NCBI RefSeq assembly: GCF_011605345.1
Contig: NZ_JAAOXM010000014.1
Span: 1 to 64,000, forward strand
DNA length: 64,000 nt
From: Burkholderia sp. D-99
GTDB lineage: Bacteria > Pseudomonadota > Gammaproteobacteria > Burkholderiales > Burkholderiaceae
Direction: 5' to 3'
Below the pieces are notes generated by a model. The model made no database searches and was not told the origin of the DNA. It saw only the letters and a list, made by a program, of their open reading frames with translations. The position numbers and the translations under genes are program-made. This document shows, piece after piece, positions 52,689 to 61,550 of this stretch (within the stretch, counting starts at the first letter, position 1; every line of letters begins with the position of its first letter).

Positions 52689-54209
52689 ATGGAAACGACC
52701 TCGTATCACTCGCTCCCCCGGCCGCAGTCGGGCGTTCGTCAGGGATGGATCGCCGCGGCGGCGCTGGCGTTCAGCCTGGCCGGCTGCGTGAACTACGCGG
52801 GCATCCACAGCGACAGCCGGATCGCGGCCCCGGAGAAGTTCGAATCGGCGAGGAGCCTGCCGGGCGAGGGCGGCAAGTGGCCCGCGATGAACTGGGCCGG
52901 CCAGTTCGGCGATCCGCAGTTGCCGGCGCTGATCGACGAAGCGTTGCGCGGCAATCCGACCATCGACCAGGCCCGTGCGCGAATCGAGAAGGCGTCGGCC
53001 TACATCGGCACCGCCCGATCCGCGCTGTATCCGAATGCGAACGGCAGCTATACGTGGACGCGCCAGCGCTACACCGAAAACGGCATCGTGCCGCCGCCGT
53101 ACGGCGGCTCGTGGCAGAGCGAGAACAGCCTGCTGGCGAGCGTGTCGTGGGATCTCGACCTGTGGGGCAAGAACCGCGAACGGCTGCGTCAGGCCGTGTC
53201 CGAGGAAAAGGTCGCGGACGCGGAAGCCGAGGAGGTGCGCATCACGCTCGCCGCGTCGGTGGCGAGCGCCTACAACCAGCTGGCGCTGCTCTATGCGCTG
53301 CGCGACATCCAGGCGCGCGAAGTCTCGAACCGCGAGACGATCGCACACATCACGGAAGGGCGCGTCCATGCGGGGCTCGACAGCAATGTGGAGCAGCAGA
53401 CCGCGTACGGCGAAACCGCGACGAGCCGCTCCAGCGTCAGCGATCTCGACGGCCAGATCAAGACCGTGCGTTATCAACTGGGCGCGCTGCTCGGCGCCGG
53501 CCCGGATCGCGGCCTCGCGATCGCCGCGCCGTCGCTGCACGGCGGCGACCTCGTCGCGCTGCCCGACAACCTGCCGGCCGACCTGCTGTCGCGCCGGCCC
53601 GACATCGTCGCGGCCTACTGGAAGGTGGACGCGGCCATGCACGACGTGAAGGAAGCCAAGGCCGAGTTCTACCCCGACGTCAACCTGTCGCTGGCAGCCG
53701 GGCTCGACGCGTTCGGCTGGGGGCGCTTCCTGACGGCCGGTAGCGGGCAATTCCAGGCGGTCCCAGCCATTCACCTGCCGATCTTCGACGCCGGCGCGCT
53801 GCGCGCGCAGCTGAAGGGCCGCTATGCGGACTTCGACTACGACGTCGCCACCTACAACCAGACGCTGATCGGCGCGCTGTCCGACGTCGCCACGCAGGTC
53901 ACGCAGATCCGCTCGACCGACCTTCAACTGGTCGATGCGCGCAAGGCGCTGGAGGCGCAAACCACCGCCTATCAACTGGCCGTCGTCCGGTACCGGTCGG
54001 GGCTCAACCAGCAACTGCAGGTGCTGAACGCCGACGACAACCGGCTGGCCGCCGACACCGCCGTGGTCAATCTCGAGATGGGCCGCCGCAGCCAGCAGAT
54101 CGGGCTGATCAAGGCGCTCGGCGGCGGCTTCGATGCATCGCAGGCCGGCCTCGCGGCAACCGCGGAAACGCCGATTCCCGCACCGTCCCGGCCCACGGCG
54201 ACGAACTGA
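52689..54209 (+). CDS. outer-membrane efflux lipoprotein (NodT/OprM family)
   Basis: 506 residues. Lipoprotein signal ending in FSLAGC (Cys about residue 31), then the two duplicated OEP domains with long helical hairpins (ARIEKASAYIGTARSALYPNANGSYTW, LPADLLSRRPDIVAAYWKVDAAMHDVKEAKAEFYPDVNLSL, the latter being highly typical). TolC-like trimer forming the exit duct. The start at 52689 fits the spacing to aagga; an ATG at 52683 is possible. First structural gene of the emr-type operon. Confidence 0.92.
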   Translation: METTSYHSLPRPQSGVRQGWIAAAALAFSLAGCVNYAGIHSDSRIAAPEKFESARSLPGEGGKWPAMNWAGQFGDPQLPALIDEALRGNPTIDQARARIEKASAYIGTARSALYPNANGSYTWTRQRYTENGIVPPPYGGSWQSENSLLASVSWDLDLWGKNRERLRQAVSEEKVADAEAEEVRITLAASVASAYNQLALLYALRDIQAREVSNRETIAHITEGRVHAGLDSNVEQQTAYGETATSRSSVSDLDGQIKTVRYQLGALLGAGPDRGLAIAAPSLHGGDLVALPDNLPADLLSRRPDIVAAYWKVDAAMHDVKEAKAEFYPDVNLSLAAGLDAFGWGRFLTAGSGQFQAVPAIHLPIFDAGALRAQLKGRYADFDYDVATYNQTLIGALSDVATQVTQIRSTDLQLVDARKALEAQTTAYQLAVVRYRSGLNQQLQVLNADDNRLAADTAVVNLEMGRRSQQIGLIKALGGGFDASQAGLAATAETPIPAPSRPTATN

Positions 54210-54297
54210 TCGCTTGCCCGTTCGGCACGCATCCCGTGCCGAACGAAACACAACCCCACGAAACACCCTGAACTTCAAACCCTGACTGGAGCCCTCC

Positions 54298-55458
54298 ATG
54301 AACACCCCTGATTCACAGCCGGCCGACGAAGCACCGAAGCACCCGGGCAAGCGCAAGGCGCTGCTCGCGCTGGTCGCCGCGTCGCTCGGGATGGCGGGCG
54401 CCGCCTACGGCGCCTACTACTTCCTCGACGCGCGCTATCACGTCGACACCGACGACGCGTACGTCAACGGCAACGTCGTGCAGATCACGCCGCAGGTGTC
54501 GGGCACGGTCATCGCGGTGAACACGGACAACACGCAGATCGTGAAGGCCGGTGAGCCGCTCGTGCAGATCGATCCGGCGGACGCGAAGATCGCGCTGCAA
54601 CAGGCCGAAGCGGATCTCGGCCAGACCGTACGCAAGGTTCACGGCCTGTATGTCGACGACGACAAGTACCGCGCGAACATCGCGGAGCGGCAGTCCGATC
54701 TCGCGAAGGCGCAGGACGACCTGCGGCGCCGCCAGTCGACCGGCATGACGGGTGCGGTGTCGGAAGAAGAAATGTCGCATGCACGGGACGCCGTGCGCTC
54801 GGCACAGGCCGCGCTCGATGCCGCGAAACAGCAGCTCGGCTCAAACCGGGCGCTGACGTCGAACACGACCGTCGACCACCATCCGGACGTGATGGCGAGT
54901 GCCGCGCGCGTACGCGACGCGTATCTGGCCTATTCGCGCACGACGCTGCCGGCGCCCGTGACCGGCTACGTCGCGCAACGCTCGGTCCAGGTCGGGCAGC
55001 GCGTGTCGCCGGGCGCCGCGCTGATGTCGGTCGTGCCGCTGAACCAGGTGTGGGTCGACGCGAACTTCAAGGAATGGCAGCTGCGCCACATCCGCATCGG
55101 CCAGCCGGTCGAGCTCACGGCCGACGTCTACGGTTCGTCGGCCGTCTACCACGGCAAGGTGGCCGGCTTCACGCCGGGCACCGGCTCGGCCCTCGCGCTC
55201 CTGCCGGCGCAGAACGCGACGGGCAACTGGATCAAGGTCGTGCAGCGGCTGCCGGTGCGCATCGAGATTCCGCCCGAGGAGCTGGAAAAGCATCCGCTGC
55301 GCGTCGGGCTGTCGATGACGGTCGACGTCAACGTGAAGGATCACGGCAACACCGGCCCGGAAACCGATCCGCCGTCGACCTACAAGACCGACGTGTTCGC
55401 GAAATACGGCGACAAGGCCGATGCCGCGATCGCCGACATCATCGCCGCCAACCAATGA
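54298..55458 (+). CDS. emrA: EmrA-type membrane fusion protein (HlyD family)
   Basis: 386 residues: cytoplasmic tail, one inner-membrane helix (ALLALVAASLGMAGAAYGAYYF, about 20-42), biotinyl-lipoyl half (VDTDDAYVNGNVVQITPQVSGTVIAVNTDNTQIVKAGEPLVQIDPADAKIAL), a helical hairpin and the second half with PVTGYVAQRSVQVGQRVSPGAALMSVVPLNQVWVDANFKE. It links the EmrB pump to the outer-membrane duct. Confidence 0.93.
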   Translation: MNTPDSQPADEAPKHPGKRKALLALVAASLGMAGAAYGAYYFLDARYHVDTDDAYVNGNVVQITPQVSGTVIAVNTDNTQIVKAGEPLVQIDPADAKIALQQAEADLGQTVRKVHGLYVDDDKYRANIAERQSDLAKAQDDLRRRQSTGMTGAVSEEEMSHARDAVRSAQAALDAAKQQLGSNRALTSNTTVDHHPDVMASAARVRDAYLAYSRTTLPAPVTGYVAQRSVQVGQRVSPGAALMSVVPLNQVWVDANFKEWQLRHIRIGQPVELTADVYGSSAVYHGKVAGFTPGTGSALALLPAQNATGNWIKVVQRLPVRIEIPPEELEKHPLRVGLSMTVDVNVKDHGNTGPETDPPSTYKTDVFAKYGDKADAAIADIIAANQ

Positions 55459-55518
55459 CCTCCCGTCGCCCGGCGCACGTGCGCGCGCAGCCGGCCCGAC
55501 CTTGACCGGATCACCAAC

Positions 55519-57075
55519 ATGACCGCCAACCAATCGAATCCTCCTCCGCTGACGGGAACGGCGCTCGCACTGGGCTCGCTGAGCGTGGGCCTAGCGGGTT
55601 TCATGACCGTCCTCGATTCATCGATCGCCAACGTTGCGATCCCCACCATCTCGGGCAACCTCGGCGTGTCGGTCGACGAGGGCACCTGGGTCATCACCGT
55701 CTTTGCCGCGGCGAATTCCGTCGCCATCCCGCTGACCGGCTGGCTGACGCAACGGCTCGGGCAGGTCCGGCTGTTCGTCGGCTCGATCCTGCTGTTCGTG
55801 CTCGCGTCGTGGCTATGCGGCATCGCGCCGTCGCTGCCGTTCCTGCTCGGGGCGCGCGTGCTGCAGGGCCTCGTGGCCGGGCCGCTGATCCCGATGTCGC
55901 AGGCGCTGCTCCTCAGTTCGTGGCCGAAATCGAAATCGTCGCTCGCGCTATCGCTGTTCTCGATGATCGTCGTGACCGGGCCGATCGTCGGGCCATCGCT
56001 CGGCGGCTGGGTCACGGACAGCTACGCGTGGTCATGGATCTTCTACATCAACATCCCGGTCGGGCTGTTCGCGGCCACGATGGTCTGGTTCCTCTACCGC
56101 AAGCGCGATACGCCCACCCGGAAGCTGCCGATCGACTTCGTCGGGCTGACGCTGCTGATCGTCTGGGTCGCGTCGCTCCAGGTGATGCTCGACAAGGGCA
56201 AGGATCTCGACTGGTTCTCGTCGAACACGATCGTCGTGCTGACCGTCGTCGCCGTCGTGGGCCTGGTGCTGTTCGTCATCTGGGAGCTGACCGACAAGAA
56301 CCCGGTGGTCGACCTGACGCTCTTCAAGCAACGCAATTTCCTCGGCGGCACGATGTCGATTGCGATCGCGTACGGGATCTTCTTCGGCACACTCGTGCTG
56401 CTGCCGCAGTGGATGCAGGAATATCTCGGCTACCGGGCCGTCGACTCCGGGCTCGCGACGGCGCCGCTCGGCATCTTCGCGGTGATCGGCGCGCCGATCA
56501 TGGGCAAGCTCCTGCCGCGCTCGGACGCACGCATCATCGGCACGCTCGCGTTCGTCGGCTTCGCCATCGTCTACTACATGCGCACGTTCTTCTTCACCGA
56601 CATCAGCGAGGGCTACATCATCCTGCCGACGCTGCTGCAGGGTATCCCGATGGCGCTGTTCTTCGCGCCGCTGACCGTGATCATCCTGTCGGGGCAACCG
56701 CCCGAAAAAGTGCCGGCGGCGGCGGGGCTGTCCACCTTCGCGCGGATGTTCTTCGGTGGCATCGGCACGTCGCTCGCGGGCGTCGTGTGGAACAACCGGA
56801 CAATCATGCACCACGAGATCCTGACGCAGCAGTCGAGCCCGACCAACCCGCTCTTCAATGCGCAGATGGACAGCTACCATTCGCTGCTCGGGCTCGGCCA
56901 GGGATCGTCGTATGCGCTGTTCGACCACGTCGTGCAGTCGCAGTCGGCCATGCTCGGCCTGAACGACGTGTTCTACGGCGCGGCGGTCGTGATGATCATC
57001 ATCATTCCGCTCATCTGGATTACCAAGCCGGGCAAGGCGGGAGGATCGAGCGACGCGGCAGCGGCCGCGCACTGA
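55519..57075 (+). CDS. emrB: EmrB-type DHA2 family drug exporter
   Basis: 518 residues with 14 predicted helices. DHA2 markers: FMTVLDSSIANVAIPTISGNLGVSVDEGTWVITVFAAANSVAIPLTGWLTQRLG, motif C GPIVGPSLGGWVTDSYAWSWIFYINIPVGLFA. It exports hydrophobic compounds with proton entry through EmrA and the outer-membrane protein. Last gene of the operon; terminator structures follow. Confidence 0.94.
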   Translation: MTANQSNPPPLTGTALALGSLSVGLAGFMTVLDSSIANVAIPTISGNLGVSVDEGTWVITVFAAANSVAIPLTGWLTQRLGQVRLFVGSILLFVLASWLCGIAPSLPFLLGARVLQGLVAGPLIPMSQALLLSSWPKSKSSLALSLFSMIVVTGPIVGPSLGGWVTDSYAWSWIFYINIPVGLFAATMVWFLYRKRDTPTRKLPIDFVGLTLLIVWVASLQVMLDKGKDLDWFSSNTIVVLTVVAVVGLVLFVIWELTDKNPVVDLTLFKQRNFLGGTMSIAIAYGIFFGTLVLLPQWMQEYLGYRAVDSGLATAPLGIFAVIGAPIMGKLLPRSDARIIGTLAFVGFAIVYYMRTFFFTDISEGYIILPTLLQGIPMALFFAPLTVIILSGQPPEKVPAAAGLSTFARMFFGGIGTSLAGVVWNNRTIMHHEILTQQSSPTNPLFNAQMDSYHSLLGLGQGSSYALFDHVVQSQSAMLGLNDVFYGAAVVMIIIIPLIWITKPGKAGGSSDAAAAAH

Positions 57076-57083
57076 AGGGAAGG

Positions 57084-57115
57084 GGGCCGGCGCTCAGTGG
57101 TGACGCCGCCGGCCC
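57084..57115. terminator. hairpin after the efflux operon
   Basis: Arms gggccggc (57084-57091) and gccggccc (57108-57115) around 16 bases directly after the emrB stop. No T run; it is followed by a better terminator. Confidence 0.4.
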
Positions 57116-57148
57116 TCGACTCGCCGGATGAACGCCAATGCATCGCCA

Positions 57149-57178
57149 GGCCGCGCCCGAACCGGAGCGCGGCCTTTT
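57149..57178 (+). terminator. rho-independent terminator of the efflux operon
   Basis: Perfect 8-bp arms ggccgcgc (57149-57156) and gcgcggcc (57167-57174) around 10 bases, followed by tttt. It lies just before the end of the convergent TetR gene. Confidence 0.75.
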
Positions 57179-57190
57179 GCATCGGGCGGC

Positions 57191-57817
57191 TCAACGCTCG
57201 TCGGGAGACGCCTGGATTGCGCTGTCGATCAGCCGTCGCGCGCCATCGGCCAGCTCGCCCTTCAGATCCGCGACGCCAAAGGTCATGGCCGACGCATACG
57301 CGCCTTCCATCAGCAGCGACAACTGGTTGCCCAGGCGCACCGGATCGTCGACCACCAGCGCGCGGCACAGCGCGTGCAGACGGTGACGGACCTCCGCCTT
57401 GTTCGCGCACGCGATGACCGTGCCGGGATGGTCGCGATCGGGAAACTCCGTCGCGAGATTGACGAACGGGCACCCGCGGAATCCTGGGCTCGCGATCAGG
57501 CCGGCGATTGCGTCGAACAACGCGTCGATCTGCCGGCGCGGTGCGCCGGGGTGCGCGGCAACGATCGCGTCCCACCAGGCCCAGAACCGGCGGTTCTGCT
57601 CGTCGGCGAAGGCCGCGATCAATTCATCCTTCGACGCGAAGGTGCGATACAGCGATGACTTCGATACGCCCGAACGTTCGAGCACGGCATCGATGCCGAT
57701 CGCCCGGATGCCGTGCTGATAGAACAGTTCGATCGCGGTCTCGACAAGCCGTTCACGTGCGGAAGGCTCGCCCCGTTTCGGGGCGCCCCGCCTTGTGGTC
57801 GTTGTCGTCTTGCTCAC
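57191..57817 (-). CDS. TetR family transcriptional regulator
   Basis: 208 residues from a GTG at 57817 behind gcggaggg. DNA-binding domain: ARERLVETAIELFYQHGIRAIGIDAVLERSGVSKSSLYRTFASKDELIAAF. The ligand domain has RGCPFVNLATEFPDRDHP, typical of the group controlling small oxidoreductases. It is divergent from the SnoaL-type gene at 57949; a palindromic operator lies between them. Confidence 0.9.
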   Translation of the reverse strand: MSKTTTTTRRGAPKRGEPSARERLVETAIELFYQHGIRAIGIDAVLERSGVSKSSLYRTFASKDELIAAFADEQNRRFWAWWDAIVAAHPGAPRRQIDALFDAIAGLIASPGFRGCPFVNLATEFPDRDHPGTVIACANKAEVRHRLHALCRALVVDDPVRLGNQLSLLMEGAYASAMTFGVADLKGELADGARRLIDSAIQASPDER

Positions 57818-57839
57818 CGGGCCCTCCGCGCTTTCGTGA

Positions 57840-57894
57840 TTGACAAAAGTACACCAGACGCCCATTCTGAGTAAAGGAACAGATCTGTACCTTT
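57840..57894. promoter_or_regulatory. TetR-type operator and promoter in the divergent region
   Basis: TTGACA (57840-57845) is followed 17 bases later by a weak -10 (cattct). A 22-bp inverted repeat at 57873-57894 has arms AAAGG-ACAG and CTGT-CCTTT with one unmatched pair. Its right flank gtacctttgtc is the reverse complement, in 10 of 11 bases, of gacaaaagtac at 57842, giving an extra half-site over the -35 box. Confidence 0.6.
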
Positions 57895-57948
57895 GTCGGA
57901 CGCGACCGGCCGCGCGAATCATCGGCCCTCATTCATCGGAGCACGGCA

Positions 57949-58347
57949 ATGACGACATCCGGGTCAACGGCAGCAAACAAGGCACTGGTTCTCGAGGCGA
58001 TCACCGGCGTATTCATCGACCGCGATCCTGCCGTGCTGGACCGGCTGTTCAGCGAAGACTATCGGCAGCACAACCCGAGGATTCCGAACGGGACGGCCGC
58101 GATCAAGGCGCTGCTCGGCAATCTGCCGGCCGATTTCAGGTACGAGCCGGGGCTCGTCGTGGCGGAAGGCGACTATGTCAGCATCCACGGACGCTATGTC
58201 GGATGGGGCCCGGAACCGATGGTGGCCGTCGACATCTTCCGCGTGGAGAACGGCAAGGTCGCCGAGCACTGGGACGTCATGCAACAGGAGGTGCCCGCGG
58301 CACAGAGCGCCAACGGCAACAGCATGCTGACGTCGGCGCAAGGCTAG
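57949..58347 (+). CDS. SnoaL-like (NTF2 fold) protein
   Basis: 132 residues of the cone-shaped NTF2/SnoaL fold: VLEAITGVFIDRDPAVLDRLFSEDYRQHNPRIPNGTAAI, ending in FRVENGKVAEHWDVMQQEVPAAQSANGNSML. Members are small isomerases, cyclases or ligand-binding proteins. It is controlled with the divergent TetR gene. A paralogue lies at 59238. Confidence 0.87.
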   Translation: MTTSGSTAANKALVLEAITGVFIDRDPAVLDRLFSEDYRQHNPRIPNGTAAIKALLGNLPADFRYEPGLVVAEGDYVSIHGRYVGWGPEPMVAVDIFRVENGKVAEHWDVMQQEVPAAQSANGNSMLTSAQG

Positions 58348-58471
58348 GGCGACGCAGGGGCCTCATCGGCCCGTCGCATGGCGGCACGGTGACGGACCCG
58401 ACGCGCGGATCGACCGTCGCGCAAGAAGCGGTCACAACACGCTCCTGCGAACCATCAACGGCATCCCGCAC

Positions 58472-59194
58472 CTATTCGGTGTGGAAATCGATGCTGCGGA
58501 AATCGATGGATACGAGCAGCGGTTCGTCGATCTTTTGCGTCGCATCGTCGTACGCAAAGACCCGGCGCGACATCGGCACCATCACGCCACGCACGTTGCG
58601 GTAGTCCGACGCATAGTTCGCACCGCGTGCGCCGCCCATCACGTCGACCGTGTAATCATGGCGGCGCAGCAGCCCGTCTTCGCCGAAATAGGAAATCTGT
58701 TCGCGGCTGTGGCTCGCGATCGCATCCGGGAACGTGACCTTCAGACGCCGCCAGGTTTCGCCGTTCTCGTGCCAGTCAGGTAGCTGCTCCGTCCGGAAAC
58801 CCGGGCGGGCGTAGAGAAACGGAATGGTCAGGTAGGTCCACAACGCGTAGCCGGTGAAGTACATCGCATGCAGGCGATCCCAGCGGGTTTGCTGCGTGTG
58901 GCCCTGATAGGCGCTGCGCGGCGTGCGCCTTGCTTCGGGCGCCGCGCCGTTCATGGAGTCGATAGCGACGACGTCCGACTCGAACGTGCCGCGCCAGTTG
59001 CCGCCGCTCGACGTGATCGCGACGTGCTGGCGCCGCAGGTCGGCGGCCAGCTCGATACCGTGGAACATCCCGGGCTGGTCTTTCAGGTGCCAGACGGCCC
59101 CCCCGATATCGAGTTCCGCCGAAACCGTGCGGAATCTTTCCCAGTTGTCGATCCCGCCATGGGCGTGGATGGCCTCGTCGAGCAGTGTATTCAT
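58472..59194 (-). CDS. conserved hypothetical protein (240 residues)
   Basis: Starts MNTLLDEAIHAHGGIDNWERFRTVSAELDIGGAVW behind cggaggacgca. The opening AHGG..W.....V......GG resembles a group of lipoprotein-like or outer-membrane carrier-type beta proteins of unknown function, yet no signal peptide is present. Mostly beta predicted (QHVAITSSGGNWRGTFESDVV, DGLLRRHDYTVDVMGG). It lies between the two SnoaL-type genes and 43 bp after the second one, so probably in the same operon. Confidence 0.72.
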   Translation of the reverse strand: MNTLLDEAIHAHGGIDNWERFRTVSAELDIGGAVWHLKDQPGMFHGIELAADLRRQHVAITSSGGNWRGTFESDVVAIDSMNGAAPEARRTPRSAYQGHTQQTRWDRLHAMYFTGYALWTYLTIPFLYARPGFRTEQLPDWHENGETWRRLKVTFPDAIASHSREQISYFGEDGLLRRHDYTVDVMGGARGANYASDYRNVRGVMVPMSRRVFAYDDATQKIDEPLLVSIDFRSIDFHTE

Positions 59195-59237
59195 TGCGTC
59201 CTCCGTAGGTTGGGCCGAGTGAACTGGCAAGCGCGTG

Positions 59238-59642
59238 TCAGCGCTCGTCGCCGAACCTGTCGCCGAACATCGGATAGCCGCCGGCGGATTCGCTGCGCGC
59301 CGCTTCGTTCTGCAGCACGTCCCAGTGCTCGACCAGCTTGCCGTTCTCGATGCGCAGGATATCCATCGCGATCAGCGCGACAGGCGACGCTGAGTGGCTG
59401 TAGCGGCTGTGCACCCACACGAAATCGCCGTTGGCGGCCACCATGTCGTATTCGAAGCGCAGGTCGGGCATCGAATCGACGAGGCCGAACAGGCCGTCCC
59501 GGCCAGCCGGCACGTGCTGGCTGTGCTGGATATACGCGTCGGACCAGAACTGCGCGGCCTTCTCGTAATCCTTCTTGTTGAACAGGGTATCGAGCGCGTC
59601 CAGCACGAACGCGATGTTCTTCTCTTCCATTTCTTTCGACAT
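59238..59642 (-). CDS. SnoaL-like (NTF2 fold) protein, second copy
   Basis: 134 residues: NIAFVLDALDTLFNKKDYEKAAQFWSDAYIQHSQHVPAGRDGL, then MDILRIENGKLVEHWDVLQNEAARSESAGGYPMF. The ending HWDV.Q.E...S..G...M is shared with the protein at 57949, so they are paralogues on opposite strands. ATG 59642 follows a weak site; upstream frame is not conserved. Confidence 0.87.
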   Translation of the reverse strand: MSKEMEEKNIAFVLDALDTLFNKKDYEKAAQFWSDAYIQHSQHVPAGRDGLFGLVDSMPDLRFEYDMVAANGDFVWVHSRYSHSASPVALIAMDILRIENGKLVEHWDVLQNEAARSESAGGYPMFGDRFGDER

Positions 59643-59790
59643 GATTCGGACTCCGATAATTAAAGGTGTCGTTCCATTCATTCCGGTTAGCTTTCACCGC
59701 GGCACGATCCTCCGGAACGACAAGGCAGGGTGACGGGAAAGCGTCTTCAGTACGTGTTGCTGCGCTGCGCATGCGTGGCGCTTGCGGCTG

Positions 59791-60552
59791 TCATGCGACC
59801 GGAATCGGGTTCTCCGCAATCATCCGGTTGAACTGCTCGACGAACGCGTGTTCGTTCGGCCCCGCGTTGTCGCGCAGCGGCTTGCCTGCGTCGACGACGA
59901 CTTCGGTCGTCGCGGTTTCGAGCAGCGTCAGCGTTTCGGCAATGAACGTGTCGACCGGCATCGCGCGCGGGTCGCCGCTCTTGTGCACGAGATCGGTGTC
60001 GACCCACGGCGGCGCGATTTCGAGCACGCGCACGCCGGTGTCGCGCAGCGCGAAACGCTGCGACAGCGTGTACGAGTGGATCGCAGCCTTCGTCGCCGAG
60101 TAGAGGGCCGTCGCGGCGAGCGGCACATACGCGAGCACCGAGCTGTTGTTGATGATCGTCGCGTCGGGCTGCCGCTTCAGGTGCTCGACGAACGCCGCGC
60201 TCACGCGCACGGGGCCGAGCAGGTTCGTCGTGACGAGTCGCACCGCCTGTTCGTCGTCGAGCGGCCCGCCGGCATCGTCGAACGGCATGATGCCGGCGTT
60301 GTTGATCACGACGTTCAGCGCCGGATAGCGCGCGATCAGTTGCGCGGCGACTGTACGGATCTGCGCCGCATCGCCGATATCGAGCTCGACGGTGTCGATG
60401 CCGGGGTTCCGCTGTGCGATTTCATCGAGCAGCCCCTTGCGGCGGCCAGCGACGATGACCTTGTTGCCGCGCCGGTGGAAGGCTTCCGCCAGCGCACGGC
60501 CGATACCCGACGTGCCGCCGGTGATGAAAATGGTGTTTCCGCTGAGTTTCAT
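59791..60552 (-). CDS. SDR family oxidoreductase (DltE-like)
   Basis: 253 residues with an intact short-chain dehydrogenase machinery: FITGGTSGIGRALAEAF, NNAGIMPF, Ser in INNSSVLAYVP and YSATK. The C-terminus PWVDTDL...PNEHAFVEQFNRMIAENP is that of the DltE group. Reaction: NAD(P)-dependent interconversion of an alcohol and a ketone; substrate unknown. It is the second gene after the hydrolase-like gene, 49 bp behind it. Confidence 0.92.
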   Translation of the reverse strand: MKLSGNTIFITGGTSGIGRALAEAFHRRGNKVIVAGRRKGLLDEIAQRNPGIDTVELDIGDAAQIRTVAAQLIARYPALNVVINNAGIMPFDDAGGPLDDEQAVRLVTTNLLGPVRVSAAFVEHLKRQPDATIINNSSVLAYVPLAATALYSATKAAIHSYTLSQRFALRDTGVRVLEIAPPWVDTDLVHKSGDPRAMPVDTFIAETLTLLETATTEVVVDAGKPLRDNAGPNEHAFVEQFNRMIAENPIPVA

Positions 60553-60601
60553 GATGAGTGCTCCTGGGTGGGTGAAAGGTGTCGATGTGCGTGCGCGGCT
60601 G

Positions 60602-61408
60602 TCAGCTGCCCGTGAGATGGCGCTGAAGAAAGGCGCCGACGGAGCGCAGCACGGGGGAATACGTCGCGATGCCTGCGCGCGTCGTGTCGGCATAGCGTGC
60701 GCATTCGGTGGGAACGCCCGCGGCAATCAACGCCGCGGCGTAATGTTCCGCTTCGAGATGCAGCGGATCGTGCTCGACCGTGGCGATGAACGTGGCCGGC
60801 AGGTGGGCGAGGCGACACGATTCGAGCGGCGCGGCATACGGATGAACGCGCTGCGACAAAGTCGGCAGATATGCACGGTAGCTGGCCGCCAGCGTGTCGA
60901 TGGCCGGTGTCGTGGGCGTCGCGGGCGTCATGTAGCGGCCGATGCGCGTCATGCTCGGGTCGAGCAGCGGCGCGAGCAGCACCTGCGCGCGGATGCCCGT
61001 GTCGCCGCGGTCGCGCGCAATCGCGGCGAGGCCCGTGGCGATATTCGCGCCGGCGTCATGACCGGCCACGGCCATCTGCCGCTTGTCCGCACGCATGCCC
61101 CGGGCTTCCGCCCGCGCCCACAGCAGCGCGCGATGCGCGTCTTCCACCGCATTCGGAAACGGCAAGGCCGGGGCGAGCGAATAACCGACGGAGACCACCC
61201 ACGCACGCGCCTGCAATGCGAGCGCCTCGCACACGGCATGCGTTTCGTCGAGCGAACCGGCGGTGAACAGGCCGCCGTGGAAATAGAGGACGATCGAGAG
61301 CGGGTGCTTTTGCGCCAAAGGCCGGAAGCTGCGCACGTCGATCGGCTGGCTATGGCCGTCGATGCGTGCGTCTTCAACCAGCAAACCTGCAAGAGAAACG
61401 GTAGACAT
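60602..61408 (-). CDS. alpha/beta hydrolase-fold protein with altered catalytic residues
   Basis: 268 residues like hormone-sensitive-lipase family esterases: oxyanion motif YFHGGLFTAGS (HGG about 44-46), VGYSLAPALPFPNAVEDAHRALLWA, and the acid in VEHDPLHLEAEHYA. The nucleophile elbow is GHDAG with Asp118 in place of Ser, and the usual final HGF is TRAGI, so the His is missing too. Hydrolase activity is doubtful. ATG 61408 is used; a TTG at 61417 would add three residues. Confidence 0.85.
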   Translation of the reverse strand: MSTVSLAGLLVEDARIDGHSQPIDVRSFRPLAQKHPLSIVLYFHGGLFTAGSLDETHAVCEALALQARAWVVSVGYSLAPALPFPNAVEDAHRALLWARAEARGMRADKRQMAVAGHDAGANIATGLAAIARDRGDTGIRAQVLLAPLLDPSMTRIGRYMTPATPTTPAIDTLAASYRAYLPTLSQRVHPYAAPLESCRLAHLPATFIATVEHDPLHLEAEHYAAALIAAGVPTECARYADTTRAGIATYSPVLRSVGAFLQRHLTGS

Positions 61409-61550
61409 ACCAGTCAACGCGGCTGCGTTCTCGTTTGCTTGAACAATGAACGCATTCTGGTTGTTACCGCGAAACCGATAAATCTCGCGCTCACCTCAAC
61501 AGTGTTCTCTCCTCGAGAACAATGCGCGGGCCGTGGCCGGCAGGGCTTGC

